A DNA stretch of 64,000 bases, taken from the NCBI GenBank assembly GCA_977017575.1, contig CDRNVI010000042.1, positions 119,756-183,755 of the forward strand. Reading direction: 5' to 3'. A program made the translations under genes and the position numbers. The notes under the pieces were generated by a model. It did no database searches. It saw nothing but the letters and a program-made list of their open reading frames with translations, and was not told the origin of the DNA. Below are positions 28,017 through 37,953 of the stretch, in pieces. Each line of letters starts with the position of its first letter. The first letter of the stretch is position 1. The stretch comes from Paramoeba atlantica. Taxonomy: Eukaryota > Discosea.

Positions 28017-29492
28017 ATGTCGAATTGGAGATTAGCCGTTGCGGAACATATTCGGAACACGTTGATGTCTCCAGAACGGTATATCCTGCTTACTCAGAGA
28101 CGTAGGCAATTTGCAAAACAGTTCCTCACGGACTGGACGCACAACAAAGTAAAGAATCCTCAACTGTATTTGTACGGCTCGACTCTGTCCTGCACGGCCT
28201 TGAGTAACGGTGACGTGGACTACGCGATTAGTCCCTGTGATGACTTGAAGCAGATTGATCGCGCCGAGCAAGCGGATTTGCTGACAAATTTGTACCACCA
28301 CTTAACGCCAAAGAGCGAAAACAGAGGGAACTTGGTTGTTGAGACACGTGTAGCGGAATCAAGCTGTCACATGAAGGGTTCAAGTGAATCATTAGGAAGT
28401 TCAAGTGTAAATAATTCGATCGAATCGGATCGAGGATGCGACACGGATACCCAGCACATTCAACTACAAGATACATTGGCAGGGACTGAGAATTGTCAAC
28501 GAGAATACCTACCGCTAGAATGCATGCATCGGATATTTTGTGCACGTGTCCCTGTCCTGCAGTACACCCCGAATCCACTAAAAGGTTTACCAGCGGACAG
28601 CTCGGCTGTTGACAAGCAGAGTAAGCTGCTCCCCTACGATTTCGATTTAACCCTTTCACTTTATGGGGTAAAGAACTCTCTGTTGTTGCGAGAGTACGTA
28701 CGACGCTTCCCTATTGTGCGCCCACTGCTTCTGCTCGTTAAACTTTGGGGGCACACACAAAATATTATTGACTCCAGAAATGGATGGTTCAGTAGTTATG
28801 CGCTCACGTTGATGATGATTGAGTTTCTGCAGCTTTCGAACCGAATTGCGGTGATCAATCCCAGGAACGTTCGAATCCAACCCGATCCTTCAAAATACGA
28901 CGACTGGATAGAATTTCAGGATAATCACGTGCCTAACGACATCCGGCTCATTCTACAAGAGTTCTTCCAATATTACGCCAATCAGTTTGACTTTGATGAA
29001 CACGTTGTGGATGTTAGCGGAGTGGACCTCGAGCAAAACCTTGAGGTTGGCCCCAGTGACCCTCAATGTGAAAATAGGGTCGGCAAGAAGAGCATAGAAA
29101 ACAGTAGCACGGATGTTATAGCGTGGAGAGTGACCCCAGAAGGGATCATACTTCACGACAGTGTCGATGGGAACATTTATGCTCCAAAACGAAAAGAACG
29201 AAGGGCAGGAGTCTTGGAGCCGTACTTTACAGCCGAAGAAGAAAAATCCTTAACGGACGAGGAAAAATGGCATCGAGTAGGTCACGCACGAATCCAAATT
29301 CGGGATCCTTATGAAGCCCACTCACTCGGCCGCTCCGTAGAATTTTTCAAGGCAGAGGCTTTTCGGGAACTCTTGGAACAGAGCATTGAATTGACCAGCG
29401 AACGCAAGGAATTTACAGATTTTGTTACTTCTCGATGTTTGATTCCGAAGACACTTCTAAGGAGCAATAGAAGGACGGGCATAATATTTTAA
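28017..29492 (+). CDS. Non-canonical poly(A) polymerase / terminal uridylyltransferase
   Basis: Polymerase beta-type nucleotidyltransferase that adds A or U tails to RNA. The catalytic signature 'YLYGSTLSCTALSNGDVDYAI' is at residues ~51-70, with Gly-Ser and the two Asp of DVD; the third Asp is in 'YDFDLTLSLYGVKNS' near 208. The central PAP/TUTase domain follows: 'PLLLLVKLWGHTQNI' and 'GWFSSYALTLMMIEFLQ'. This layout fits the TRF4/Cid1 group, which in kinetoplastids includes TUTases and nuclear TRF4-like PAPs. Between the second and third Asp lies an insertion of about 100 mostly polar residues, as some TUTases also have. No mitochondrial presequence is obvious. Nucleotide preference cannot be read from the sequence. 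Confidence 0.85.
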   Translation: MSNWRLAVAEHIRNTLMSPERYILLTQRRRQFAKQFLTDWTHNKVKNPQLYLYGSTLSCTALSNGDVDYAISPCDDLKQIDRAEQADLLTNLYHHLTPKSENRGNLVVETRVAESSCHMKGSSESLGSSSVNNSIESDRGCDTDTQHIQLQDTLAGTENCQREYLPLECMHRIFCARVPVLQYTPNPLKGLPADSSAVDKQSKLLPYDFDLTLSLYGVKNSLLLREYVRRFPIVRPLLLLVKLWGHTQNIIDSRNGWFSSYALTLMMIEFLQLSNRIAVINPRNVRIQPDPSKYDDWIEFQDNHVPNDIRLILQEFFQYYANQFDFDEHVVDVSGVDLEQNLEVGPSDPQCENRVGKKSIENSSTDVIAWRVTPEGIILHDSVDGNIYAPKRKERRAGVLEPYFTAEEEKSLTDEEKWHRVGHARIQIRDPYEAHSLGRSVEFFKAEAFRELLEQSIELTSERKEFTDFVTSRCLIPKTLLRSNRRTGIIF

Positions 29493-29642
29493 CCTTTGGT
29501 TTGTTAAATACGGTTATAAAAAATGTACAGTATTAAAAAAATACGATTTTTTTAGTTTGCTCCATTATAAAAATTTTCTCCCTCATAATTGCTTACATCG
29601 TATCTGTTTGAGAAGTTCGCCTTAGATAAGTGACCAACAGTG

Positions 29643-30539
29643 ATGAATATAACTCGTACCAACAATGCCATGTTCACGCCGCACAAGACCAATCGTATTG
29701 TATTTCCTCCGTTACTCCAAATGATGCAATTTACTTCGATGATTCGCGTGCGACATGAAAGCTGGAGTATGAAAACAACACCCTGTTCTTGGAAAGGCGT
29801 CCTTTGTGATTCAACCGAAAAAATCGCTCACATACAGTGGCGTGACTTCCAGTTGGTTGGTAATGTTTCTTGGAGCTTCATCCCTATGCATACAGTGTCT
29901 ATAATGATTATCGAAAATTCGAATTTATGCGGCTCCTTGACTACATGCGTCTTGCCACGAACATTACTCTCAATTAACCTTATTCGTAACAGTTTTTCGG
30001 GCGATATTGATTCCATAACTTATTCCCCCTCTCTCACTCTTCTAGATTTGCGTCACAACGCTTTTTCAGAAAGCTGTTCATTCGAAACATTGCCACCCTC
30101 CCTGAAGAAACTTCGTGTCGACCACAATGATTTGAGTGGCGAAATTTTCCTTGAAACATTGCCTCGTGAACTCATCACATTCACCGCTTCATCCTGCGGT
30201 TTTCAGCACCTAGGACCTATGCACAGACTTCCACAACATTTGCGTACGCTCGACATTTCTTCTAATGAGCTGAATGGTGTTGTCACCCTTACCGATCTTC
30301 CTGATAGTTTACGGTCGATTCGTCTTCATTCCAATCATCTGATTATCACCCTTCACACCTATGATATGCCAAGAAGACTTCGATTTTTGACTCTCAATGA
30401 TAACGCATTAGTCACCGTCAAGGGAAATTTTTCACAAATTCCTGAAAATTTGGAATGTTTCCATCTTGATTCGAATGCAACCGATGAGAATCCGTCTTGC
30501 CGTCTCCCAGCTCTAAAACCACGTCGCCAAAGTTGCTGA
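29643..30539 (+). CDS. Leucine-rich-repeat protein (298 aa)
   Basis: Small LRR protein, probably a binding scaffold. After ~50 residues a cap-like segment 'WSMKTTPCSWKGVLC' precedes about eight repeats of roughly 21-24 residues built on 'LPxxLxxLxLxxNxLSG' (for example SLTLLDLRHNAF, SLKKLRVDHNDLSGE, HLRTLDISSNELNGV, SLRSIRLHSNHL). The W..CSW.GV.C cap and the N-x-LSG register resemble plant extracellular LRRs, yet no signal peptide or membrane segment is visible. It is related in layout to the LRR gene at 36705-37517. Two ATGs (29643 and 29646) are possible starts. Such short LRR proteins are abundant in bodonid and prokinetoplastid genomes; their roles are unknown. Confidence 0.8.
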   Translation: MNITRTNNAMFTPHKTNRIVFPPLLQMMQFTSMIRVRHESWSMKTTPCSWKGVLCDSTEKIAHIQWRDFQLVGNVSWSFIPMHTVSIMIIENSNLCGSLTTCVLPRTLLSINLIRNSFSGDIDSITYSPSLTLLDLRHNAFSESCSFETLPPSLKKLRVDHNDLSGEIFLETLPRELITFTASSCGFQHLGPMHRLPQHLRTLDISSNELNGVVTLTDLPDSLRSIRLHSNHLIITLHTYDMPRRLRFLTLNDNALVTVKGNFSQIPENLECFHLDSNATDENPSCRLPALKPRRQSC

Positions 30540-31011
30540 GAGGCACTCCTTCCCAATCTTGTCTGGCTCGTACATACACTATGTTTTACTCGTTTTATCG
30601 TTGCCTTCTTTTTTCCCTTCGTTTCGTAGATTAGTTTCTTTCTATCCTATTTTCTTCTTTCCTCTTCCTTTCCTCTTTCCTTTTTGTTTTATATACAGGA
30701 TTTGGTCATTTAATTGTCTTCCTCGTAAATCACGTTGTTCAGTTTTAATGCTAGCCCTAGAACATCGTATAGAAGGCCCTGTAGACTTTCATCTGTAGAC
30801 TCAGAATTATACTTTATCATGTAGGGAGCCAATAGGGCATCTCTTTTTTCACATCGTTTGACTATTGCACGTTTGGAATAAATGAAGATAAGGATTTTGA
30901 GGCGTGCTTTGTAGTGCATACATGTATTATGATTTACAGCGAATTCTTCCAAAGAGGTCCCGATCGAAATTTTATCTACTTTTCCTTTAATCAGTTTGAT
31001 TTTGTAATTCC
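30540..31011. other. Pyrimidine-rich intergenic region
   Basis: A strikingly T/C-rich block (about 30588-30690) includes several 'ttcctttcctctttcc' runs, a strong candidate polypyrimidine tract for RNA processing. No gene is seen; open frames here are composition artefacts. Confidence 0.5.
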
Positions 31012-31548
31012 ATGTCCCTTGACACTAGCGTCGGCGAAGCTGGCAGTGCGACAAGTCGTTCTATGCGCGACATCACAGATCTTCATTGGGAAATTAATCA
31101 GGCTTTGAAATCCGTGAAGCCTACTCTTCCATGTCTTGTGCATTTGCGCATTTGCGTATCACAAGAATATTCGGAGGAAAGTGCACAAACAAAGAGAGGT
31201 GATTCCGTCTTTATTTTACCGCTGTACATAAAACCTGAGCATACGTTACAACAAATTGGCACGACAATATATCAAAGGGTTATGTTACGTCGAATCGTGG
31301 GGAATGATCAACAAAGAATCATACCAGTATCAAAAGAGCTTTCTTTTTGTGCAAACCAGATAGGCTTAGATCTAAGACTTTTGAAACCCATAAAGCAGGT
31401 AACGTTTTCCACGCCAGATATGTTCAAGCAATCTTCATGTAATAAAGATATTGCGACGATTTATCCTGGACAGACACAAGAAAATACTGCTACACTAGAC
31501 AGTCTGCACTGGCGTCCAGGAAGCTCGCTTCTTGCAAGTGTTCTATAA
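31012..31548 (+). CDS. Uncharacterised protein (178 aa)
   Basis: I do not recognise this gene. It is a complete frame from an ATG, on the cluster strand, between an LRR gene and a phosphatase gene. Residues 40-90 alternate hydrophobic and polar positions like a small alpha/beta fold ('LPCLVHLRICVSQEY', 'SVFILPLYIKPEHTLQQIG', 'TIYQRVMLRRIVG'), vaguely recalling the ubiquitin-like fold of SAP18, but SAP18's own landmarks are absent. The C-terminal 60 residues are polar. No signal peptide, membrane segment or catalytic motif. Confidence 0.6.
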   Translation: MSLDTSVGEAGSATSRSMRDITDLHWEINQALKSVKPTLPCLVHLRICVSQEYSEESAQTKRGDSVFILPLYIKPEHTLQQIGTTIYQRVMLRRIVGNDQQRIIPVSKELSFCANQIGLDLRLLKPIKQVTFSTPDMFKQSSCNKDIATIYPGQTQENTATLDSLHWRPGSSLLASVL

Positions 31549-31824
31549 TAAAACAACATACACGAAGTACATAAATTTTAGATGCTCTGGGGCTCACCCA
31601 CCTTCATAGAATGTGACGCTGTAGTTTTCTACGGCTGTAGCTCTAATTTTATGCCGATGCCGCAAATTTCGACGTTGGGAAGTTGGCATCAAATATTGTC
31701 TACATAACGAGAACGCTAGGAAATTCATATAGAAAAGTAGTAATTCAGATGTCTTAAATGACGTTTACAATTGTAATGTTTTGCTATGAAGTGACTATAG
31801 ATATTCGACGAATATATATGTATT

Positions 31825-33807
31825 ATGAGATTATATGCCACTGCTTGGAATTTCGGAGCTGGAAAACTGAGAGCTGAAATCTCCCAACCCCAAATACGTC
31901 CCCTGAAATGGATACTAGGCGAGAACGAAATGTCAGCTCAAATGATCGAAAAAGACGCCCAGTTGCAAGAATTGAGCATCGCAAGCCGAAATAAAGGTTT
32001 TACCTTAAGGCTTGGGAAAATATATCGATCGGAGAGTGAGCCACTTCTTGTGTTTCTATCACTTAGACATAACTTGTCAGATAAGGAAACATTTTATACC
32101 ACTGTTGATGTCTCTCCGCACATGCATGACTTCTTATGTACTTGCGATGACCTTGTCCTTAATTTCGCCTCTTGTGAAAATTATGAAATCAGTGAACACT
32201 GCAATCCGTTATTCATTAATCCTTGTTATCTATTCCGACCGCATCTAAGAGATAAGATAGATTATCCATATTGGATTTATCTTTCTGTAAATAATGCGGC
32301 CTCCGATGCTCAACTCACTGGAATGCTGGCAGCTATTCGTTTAGAATACAGATTACAATCCGGAGCGAATGGGACAAACGATATGTCTATGTTACTTGAA
32401 GACCTTGTTCACAATCAAGGTATCAGTTCAGCATCTTATACGACAATTCCCAAGATATCGGAAGTCATACATGAAGATCCAATAAAGAGCAGGTTACTAC
32501 GCCTAGAAGAATGTATACCTCTGGCCTCGGTTATTCTTCCCGGTAAGCTATATGTCGGCGGTGCAGAACCTGCAAAGGACCGAACACAGCTTCTTGCACT
32601 TGGCATTACACGAATCATCAACTTGAGCCCATCTAGTGTGCCGAACTACTATCCGGATTTGTTTTCATATGTAACGGTACCGGTCTATGATACCTCCTCA
32701 GAGGACATTGGAGCTCTGCTTCCATTTATTCTTCGCGCCATAGAGGGATCATCCAGTACGGAACGGCGTTTTCGTAGCTGTGTTCTAGAGGAAGATAAAT
32801 CGGACCTTTTCGAAGAGTCATTTGTAATCTATATGCATTGCCAACAAGGCGCTTCTCGGTCAGTTGCTTTTGCGGCGGCATATCTTATGTGGCGCTTCGG
32901 GATGTGCACCGATTCGGCGTTAGGACACATTAAAAACAAGCGGTCTATTGCAAGTCCGAACACCGGTTTTCTAGCACAATTGTTTGTTTATCAGGAAAAA
33001 TTGTCGAATCATGTCGCGCATGACTTCTATAGAGTCGGATACTACTTCGAACAAGACTGGGTATCGCGGTGCGAGGAATATGACATTTTCTTGGAAAACG
33101 TAAATGTTGTCAGTAATGCTCTACAGAATCCTCTAGTCTTGCACAAAGTGCACAGCGCAATACAGGATGAAGATATAACTAATGTTTCCTTCAATCAAAT
33201 ACAACTGGATTCCAGGTTTATTTACCTCCTGGAAACCTATAACTGCAGAGAAGATGTCGACGCATTGCACAACGGATTCTCTTCGCTTTGCCAATGGTGG
33301 ATTCCCCAGAACCTATTCTCCGAGCTCCAGGGGGGTGACACGAAAAATATTTCATCATGTGTTCTGTCCAGAAGTAGTCGACGATTTTTTTCTGACTTGC
33401 TGACTTGCACGTTTTCGCATATACGCTTTAGCCAATACACGAGGGACTTCTGTGAAGCCACTTCTAGCATTCTTTCGAGGCTTGTGGATCTTAATTTAGA
33501 TGTTTACGATATACAATGCAAGCAAGCTCAATCCAGCACTCGAAATGGAACTTCCATCATTTACCCTCTACGCTCTCTGCGTCTTACAGGAGGTGACGAA
33601 ACAGCTTTTACGTCACCTTTAGATGGATCAGTAAATGCGGACGACTGCGGAGACATTCATTATTCAAAATTTGAGTTGCCTATTCGTGTAACAAGTTATG
33701 GAACTGTAACACATAAAACAAGACCCAAAGAGCTAGTTCAAGCTGTACACCATCCCGGATTGAATGGTGCATTAAAGATGCTTAACGATACGTACTTAGC
33801 TCCGTAG
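31825..33807 (+). CDS. Dual-specificity protein phosphatase
   Basis: Cysteine-dependent phosphatase of the DSP class, removing phosphate from Tyr and Ser/Thr or from another phospho-ligand. The 660-residue protein has its catalytic domain at about 230-400: it opens with 'ILPGKLYVGGAEPAKD', continues with 'LLALGITRIINLSP' and carries the P-loop HCQQGASRS (Cys near 338, Arg near 344), fitting HCxxGxxRS. The general-acid Asp is likely in 'VPVYDTSSED'. The flanking N-terminal ~225 and C-terminal ~260 residues are globular but unfamiliar to me; the N-terminus ('MRLYATAWNFGAGKLRAEIS') does not look like a targeting signal. Kinetoplastids have many atypical DSPs with unique extensions, and this fits. 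Confidence 0.85.
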   Translation: MRLYATAWNFGAGKLRAEISQPQIRPLKWILGENEMSAQMIEKDAQLQELSIASRNKGFTLRLGKIYRSESEPLLVFLSLRHNLSDKETFYTTVDVSPHMHDFLCTCDDLVLNFASCENYEISEHCNPLFINPCYLFRPHLRDKIDYPYWIYLSVNNAASDAQLTGMLAAIRLEYRLQSGANGTNDMSMLLEDLVHNQGISSASYTTIPKISEVIHEDPIKSRLLRLEECIPLASVILPGKLYVGGAEPAKDRTQLLALGITRIINLSPSSVPNYYPDLFSYVTVPVYDTSSEDIGALLPFILRAIEGSSSTERRFRSCVLEEDKSDLFEESFVIYMHCQQGASRSVAFAAAYLMWRFGMCTDSALGHIKNKRSIASPNTGFLAQLFVYQEKLSNHVAHDFYRVGYYFEQDWVSRCEEYDIFLENVNVVSNALQNPLVLHKVHSAIQDEDITNVSFNQIQLDSRFIYLLETYNCREDVDALHNGFSSLCQWWIPQNLFSELQGGDTKNISSCVLSRSSRRFFSDLLTCTFSHIRFSQYTRDFCEATSSILSRLVDLNLDVYDIQCKQAQSSTRNGTSIIYPLRSLRLTGGDETAFTSPLDGSVNADDCGDIHYSKFELPIRVTSYGTVTHKTRPKELVQAVHHPGLNGALKMLNDTYLAP

Positions 33808-34024
33808 ATGATCCATGTGTTTTATTGTGATCTGCCTAGGCATGTGCAGGCATGCTCACCTTTGAATACATGCGTATTAAACAGTACTGAAGTATTAGCA
33901 GAATCCACTCGTTTTGTGCATTTCCAACGGTTGTTTATTTGTCGTTGATACTAAATTATTTATAATCATTTGTAGTTTCTTTGTATTCTGTAGGCTTGTA
34001 CTGATTTTTTATTTGTCTTGAGAA

Positions 34025-36535
34025 ATGCTTGATGAGACTTCTGAAGTAGATTATTACCAAACTCTAAACGTCGAGGCCGATTGCTCACAGGATGCAATAA
34101 AGAAAGCCTTTCGATCCGGAAGCGAACAATATCACACAGATAAGCATGCAGGTCAGAATGAGGAGCAGCAAAAACTCATGAATTCTCGGTTTCAGACTCT
34201 AAATGAGGCCTACCAAGTGCTGAGCGATCCGCGAAAACGTGTTGCATACGATAAATTTGGCAGAATAGGGGTGGACCGTTTTCTCCCGCTTGTCCCTGCC
34301 ACATTCGAGGGTGAACGACTGACTTATGGGTTGGATATTCTTGCCGCCCGGCAGGAACTAGCGCGCAGACAAAGCCATTCAACTGCTACAAGTGATTTAG
34401 AGATTGGTCTGGATGTACAACCGCTGAGCCAACGGTTGTTCGGGGAGGATGCGCCGTCTGCTACTCCAGAGACAGAAACCGAGATTGAGGATAGCACAGA
34501 GACTTTTCCAGAAGAGCGCGAAGCAGAACATGAGGGTAAACCCGTGGTCGATACCTCTATTATGGAGGACGCAGATGAAATGACGAAAGCAACCGAGACC
34601 AAGCTGAAATCTGTAGGAGCCAGCAATGTACCCTTCATCCCAGGGGTTGTAGAAGTCGATGGGAAAAAGAAAGTTGTGCTTATTCCTCAGTCCGAGGAAG
34701 TTCAAAAAAAGCTGGCCTCACGTCTTGGTATGCGCGTAGATGACACCAAGACTACTCCGCTAATTTCGATTTCCCGCCCACCCAAAACCCCCCTTCTCCG
34801 GGCTCTGCGCCTTTCACACAGTTTTCAGCAACCTATTGGCTCCAACACGATTAAGTTCTTTGCCTCTACACGGGCGCTGCAACCAGGCACTGGCATACTA
34901 GTAGGGGCAGACCTCTTTGCACCCCTTAGCGCGTGTGCCCAGGCGGGTGGGAAAGTCGTGCTTGGACCAGGGGGATTCAAATGCAGCTTGAGCTATGACC
35001 GCCAGCTCTCCCCATATTGGGGATGGAAGGAGAGGATTCACGTTGGGTGTGGAAATCGCGAGCTCGACGTCACGCCCATTAAGGCGGGCTGGTATACAGG
35101 GATGACCTTCAGTCTCCGTAGGAAATTGTCGCCATCGCTGAAGGGTGAGCTATCACTTACCGTGAATTCTCGACGTTATGGAACCTCTGTGCCACAGGAA
35201 ATAGAGGTTCCTTCCACGGCACTGCAACTGACAGTTCTGAACCATTCGGAAACGTCTGCGAGTGGCACTATGTGGCAGGGCATGCTCAATTTGGGGTACC
35301 AAACATTATCTTTTGCAATCGTGCGCCACTTAGAAAATTTTGACCCCAGACTTTCGAATTTACTTGATGCAAGAGCTACAGAAGAGAGAGTTACGACGAG
35401 TGGAACAAGACTATCTTGGACAACTATAGTTTGGCGAGCTTTAATTCCGATAATAGCCGTTACGCGCAGTGCCTTCTCCAAGGCATTAGAATTTTCTCCA
35501 CTCCCCACGGGTAGAAGGACATCTCGCAAGCATAAAAATCCTGTGAAGGAACGCGAACCCGATACATTGAAACCAGGTTATACCGAGTCCATCTCAAGCA
35601 GCACAGAGGAAGACGACTCCGACGATGAAAGTGAAGCAAGCGATGACGAAAATCCTGCAGTGATCCCAACAAGCACCACCGCTCCACTGAGTGCGCTTGC
35701 CACCGAGGCACCGAAAAAACCTCGACTGTCGGCCACGCAAAATGGCATGCTGGATATTTTCCACGCCCGCGTGGTATACAACACAGAGTGGTGGCTGCGA
35801 ATCACAAAATACCACCAGTTCGGGCTTCGGGTCTCCACCTCGTTTCCTCTTTTTGGCGTTCCCTGGTTCGCCGTGCTGGAACTCTCACCTGGATACCGTC
35901 ATATGCAGCACACAATTCGAATTCCTCTGCTGTGTTCCACTTCTACCCGAGTTACTGTCACAGCATTGTGGTCCCTGGTGCCCTGGACCGCATGTAGACT
36001 TCTTTCGCGATTTGTACTTTGTCCTCTATTGATGCTGTATCGGTTGCGAAAAGCAGCGCGCCATCGTACAGAAAACAAAGAGCATATGTGGGCTTCTTAT
36101 CACCATGCGTTACAGGAGCAGACTGCGTTGCTCGGTAGCACACCTGAACCACTGATTGTTGGAGATTTAGCTTGTGTAGGGCAACTTGAAATTATTAAAG
36201 CAGAGTATGGTGTGCTACAGCGCACTTCTTTTTTCAAAAAACAAGGGTTTAAGCCTGAAATTTTTAGGGATAGTAAGGAATCTGAATTACCTCCATCACC
36301 GCCCCTTAGTATTGATGTTTGCAGATCGCTACAGCAAAAGATTGAAAATAACTCAATTTTTCTTGCAAAGGGGTCAAAATCAGCACTCGCTGGATTTTAT
36401 GACCCAGAACCTACAGGTTACATACGAAAGCAGCTGCGCATCGAGTATAGATTTCGAAACAATTACCATTCCGTTACATACGACGACATGGACATTGTGG
36501 AGATTCCATTAGAAGAGCATGCAAAGCGTAGATGA
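34025..36535 (+). CDS. DNAJC11: DNAJC11 homologue with altered J-domain motif
   Basis: DNAJC11 is a mitochondrial outer-membrane J-protein associated with the MICOS/MIB complex that shapes cristae. The 836-residue protein starts with a J domain (residues 8-75: 'DYYQTLNVEADCSQDAIKKA', 'ALNEAYQVLSDPRKRVAYDKFG' in part). A long middle section rich in beta strands follows, then hydrophobic stretches, and a C-terminal DUF3395-like domain. The final 'KSALAGFYDPEPTG ... LRIEYRFRNNYHSVTYDD' corresponds to human DNAJC11 'KAGLPGFYDP ... LKVLYQFRGVLHQVMV'. The HPD motif required to stimulate Hsp70 reads His37-Thr38-Asp39 (HTD). An acidic, Ser/Glu-rich insertion lies near 515-560. It is longer than the human protein (559 residues). 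Confidence 0.85.
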   Translation: MLDETSEVDYYQTLNVEADCSQDAIKKAFRSGSEQYHTDKHAGQNEEQQKLMNSRFQTLNEAYQVLSDPRKRVAYDKFGRIGVDRFLPLVPATFEGERLTYGLDILAARQELARRQSHSTATSDLEIGLDVQPLSQRLFGEDAPSATPETETEIEDSTETFPEEREAEHEGKPVVDTSIMEDADEMTKATETKLKSVGASNVPFIPGVVEVDGKKKVVLIPQSEEVQKKLASRLGMRVDDTKTTPLISISRPPKTPLLRALRLSHSFQQPIGSNTIKFFASTRALQPGTGILVGADLFAPLSACAQAGGKVVLGPGGFKCSLSYDRQLSPYWGWKERIHVGCGNRELDVTPIKAGWYTGMTFSLRRKLSPSLKGELSLTVNSRRYGTSVPQEIEVPSTALQLTVLNHSETSASGTMWQGMLNLGYQTLSFAIVRHLENFDPRLSNLLDARATEERVTTSGTRLSWTTIVWRALIPIIAVTRSAFSKALEFSPLPTGRRTSRKHKNPVKEREPDTLKPGYTESISSSTEEDDSDDESEASDDENPAVIPTSTTAPLSALATEAPKKPRLSATQNGMLDIFHARVVYNTEWWLRITKYHQFGLRVSTSFPLFGVPWFAVLELSPGYRHMQHTIRIPLLCSTSTRVTVTALWSLVPWTACRLLSRFVLCPLLMLYRLRKAARHRTENKEHMWASYHHALQEQTALLGSTPEPLIVGDLACVGQLEIIKAEYGVLQRTSFFKKQGFKPEIFRDSKESELPPSPPLSIDVCRSLQQKIENNSIFLAKGSKSALAGFYDPEPTGYIRKQLRIEYRFRNNYHSVTYDDMDIVEIPLEEHAKRR

Positions 36536-36704
36536 GGGCTATTGTGGGCCTTGTAGAGTATGTAACAGGTGCGCATATTTATGAATGTTGAGCAAAAGCG
36601 TTGAATTGGAGAAGCAAAATTTTAACTCTCTTTTATCTGGATCTTCAAATAAAGTCTACCACGGATAGTCATAACACTTTCTCCATCTAATTTCATATTT
36701 ATTC

Positions 36705-37517
36705 ATGCTTCTTCCCAATACATACGCAGCAGATGATGCTTTACCTGCTCGCCCGGCCAAAGTTAGAGGCAACGCGCTGCCTGCTCAGTACGACCTTGCA
36801 CGTTTCCTACAAAACATCACAAACCTCCACCCTACTTGGACGACATACAATGACATAACTTCGTGGTATGGGGTAACGTGTGAGGAGGGAGAAGTCACTG
36901 AAATTCACTGGAATGGAATGTCACTACAGGGAACCATGAAATGGGCAGCGCTCCCCCCTACTGTCGTGCAGTTTGACGCAGGACAGAATGCAGTGGTCGG
37001 AACGCTTGAAACAGAAACGCTGCCACTGAACTTGCACCGTCTCAGAATGTACCAGAACAGGCTAGCGGGATTTCTAAATTTTTCTGCCTTACCCCCGGAG
37101 ATACAATACGTGAATTTAGCGAGCAATTTTTTTACTGGGGGCTTAACGCTTGAAGCTCTTCCGACCACATTATGCCGAATCTTGCTTCAAGGGAATGCGT
37201 TCAGCGGCGAGTTGGACCTTAGTGCACTACCCCCAAAATTAGACTCCATGGGGCTTCATGATAATAATTTGGAAGGTCCCGTGGAGCTTCGTTTTTTGCC
37301 GGAAAGCTTGGGCGTGTTGTACTTAAGCCTGAATCGCCTTTCAGGAGTGGCCTACCTGGACAAGCTCCCGAAAGAATTAACAGTGCTGCGGTTGTCCGAC
37401 AACTGCTTTGAAGGTTTTGTACCTACTCCTCCGCCGTTTCACGTGCAGTACGTGAGACAAGGAAATGTTGAGCGATGCGGCAAACGTTTGGCAATCCTTG
37501 CTCAAGGTAGGTCTTGA
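36705..37517 (+). CDS. Leucine-rich-repeat protein (270 aa)
   Basis: Second small LRR protein. A cap-like region 'WTTYNDITSWYGVTCEEG' (residues ~47-64) leads into about eight repeats of 21-23 residues with 'LPxxLxxLxLxxNxFxG' (LNLHRLRMYQNRLAG, EIQYVNLASNFFTGG, TLCRILLQGNAFSGE, KLDSMGLHDNNLEGP, SLGVLYLSLNRLSGV, ELTVLRLSDNCFEGF). It ends with a short polar tail containing a Cys. No signal peptide or membrane anchor. The repeat register and W..GV.C cap match the LRR gene at 29643-30539, so the two are distant paralogues 6 kb apart. Role unknown. Confidence 0.85.
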   Translation: MLLPNTYAADDALPARPAKVRGNALPAQYDLARFLQNITNLHPTWTTYNDITSWYGVTCEEGEVTEIHWNGMSLQGTMKWAALPPTVVQFDAGQNAVVGTLETETLPLNLHRLRMYQNRLAGFLNFSALPPEIQYVNLASNFFTGGLTLEALPTTLCRILLQGNAFSGELDLSALPPKLDSMGLHDNNLEGPVELRFLPESLGVLYLSLNRLSGVAYLDKLPKELTVLRLSDNCFEGFVPTPPPFHVQYVRQGNVERCGKRLAILAQGRS

Positions 37518-37953
37518 ACCAGTGGTGCCAGTAAATCTCGTAATTTCTGATCTTTCTTTCACGTACACATGCTCGTTACGCCCAAAGGATATTTGCTCTG
37601 GTCCACTTCATATTTTAATCTTGAAAAGATGTAAAATATTCTTTTTGAAGATACCTTTCAGATGTTTATTTTTTATTTACTCTACGACGCCGTGCTTTCG
37701 CTCCTCAAAATTATCAGTGTTGAGTCTGGTACGCTTAGGCACGTTGCGTCGAAACCTAGGGGCATAGTATCTAATCAAACTTCACGCACTATGAATTACA
37801 ATAATATCACCTATTACGCAAGCAGAATAGTTTTTGAACAATTAAACAATTTCCCGAGGAATTGATTGAACGTATTTAGGATTTACTCTATATGTATCAT
37901 ACATGTTCTGCACTTAGACAGTATTCTTGGATTGCCCCAACAACTGCTACTTC
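37518..37953. other. Intergenic region
   Basis: AT-rich; no gene seen. Open frames at 37465-37767 and 37662-37865 have skewed composition and no similarity. The in-frame TTG at 37927 upstream of APC1 is an unlikely start; the first ATG of the APC1 frame is at 37954. Confidence 0.45.
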
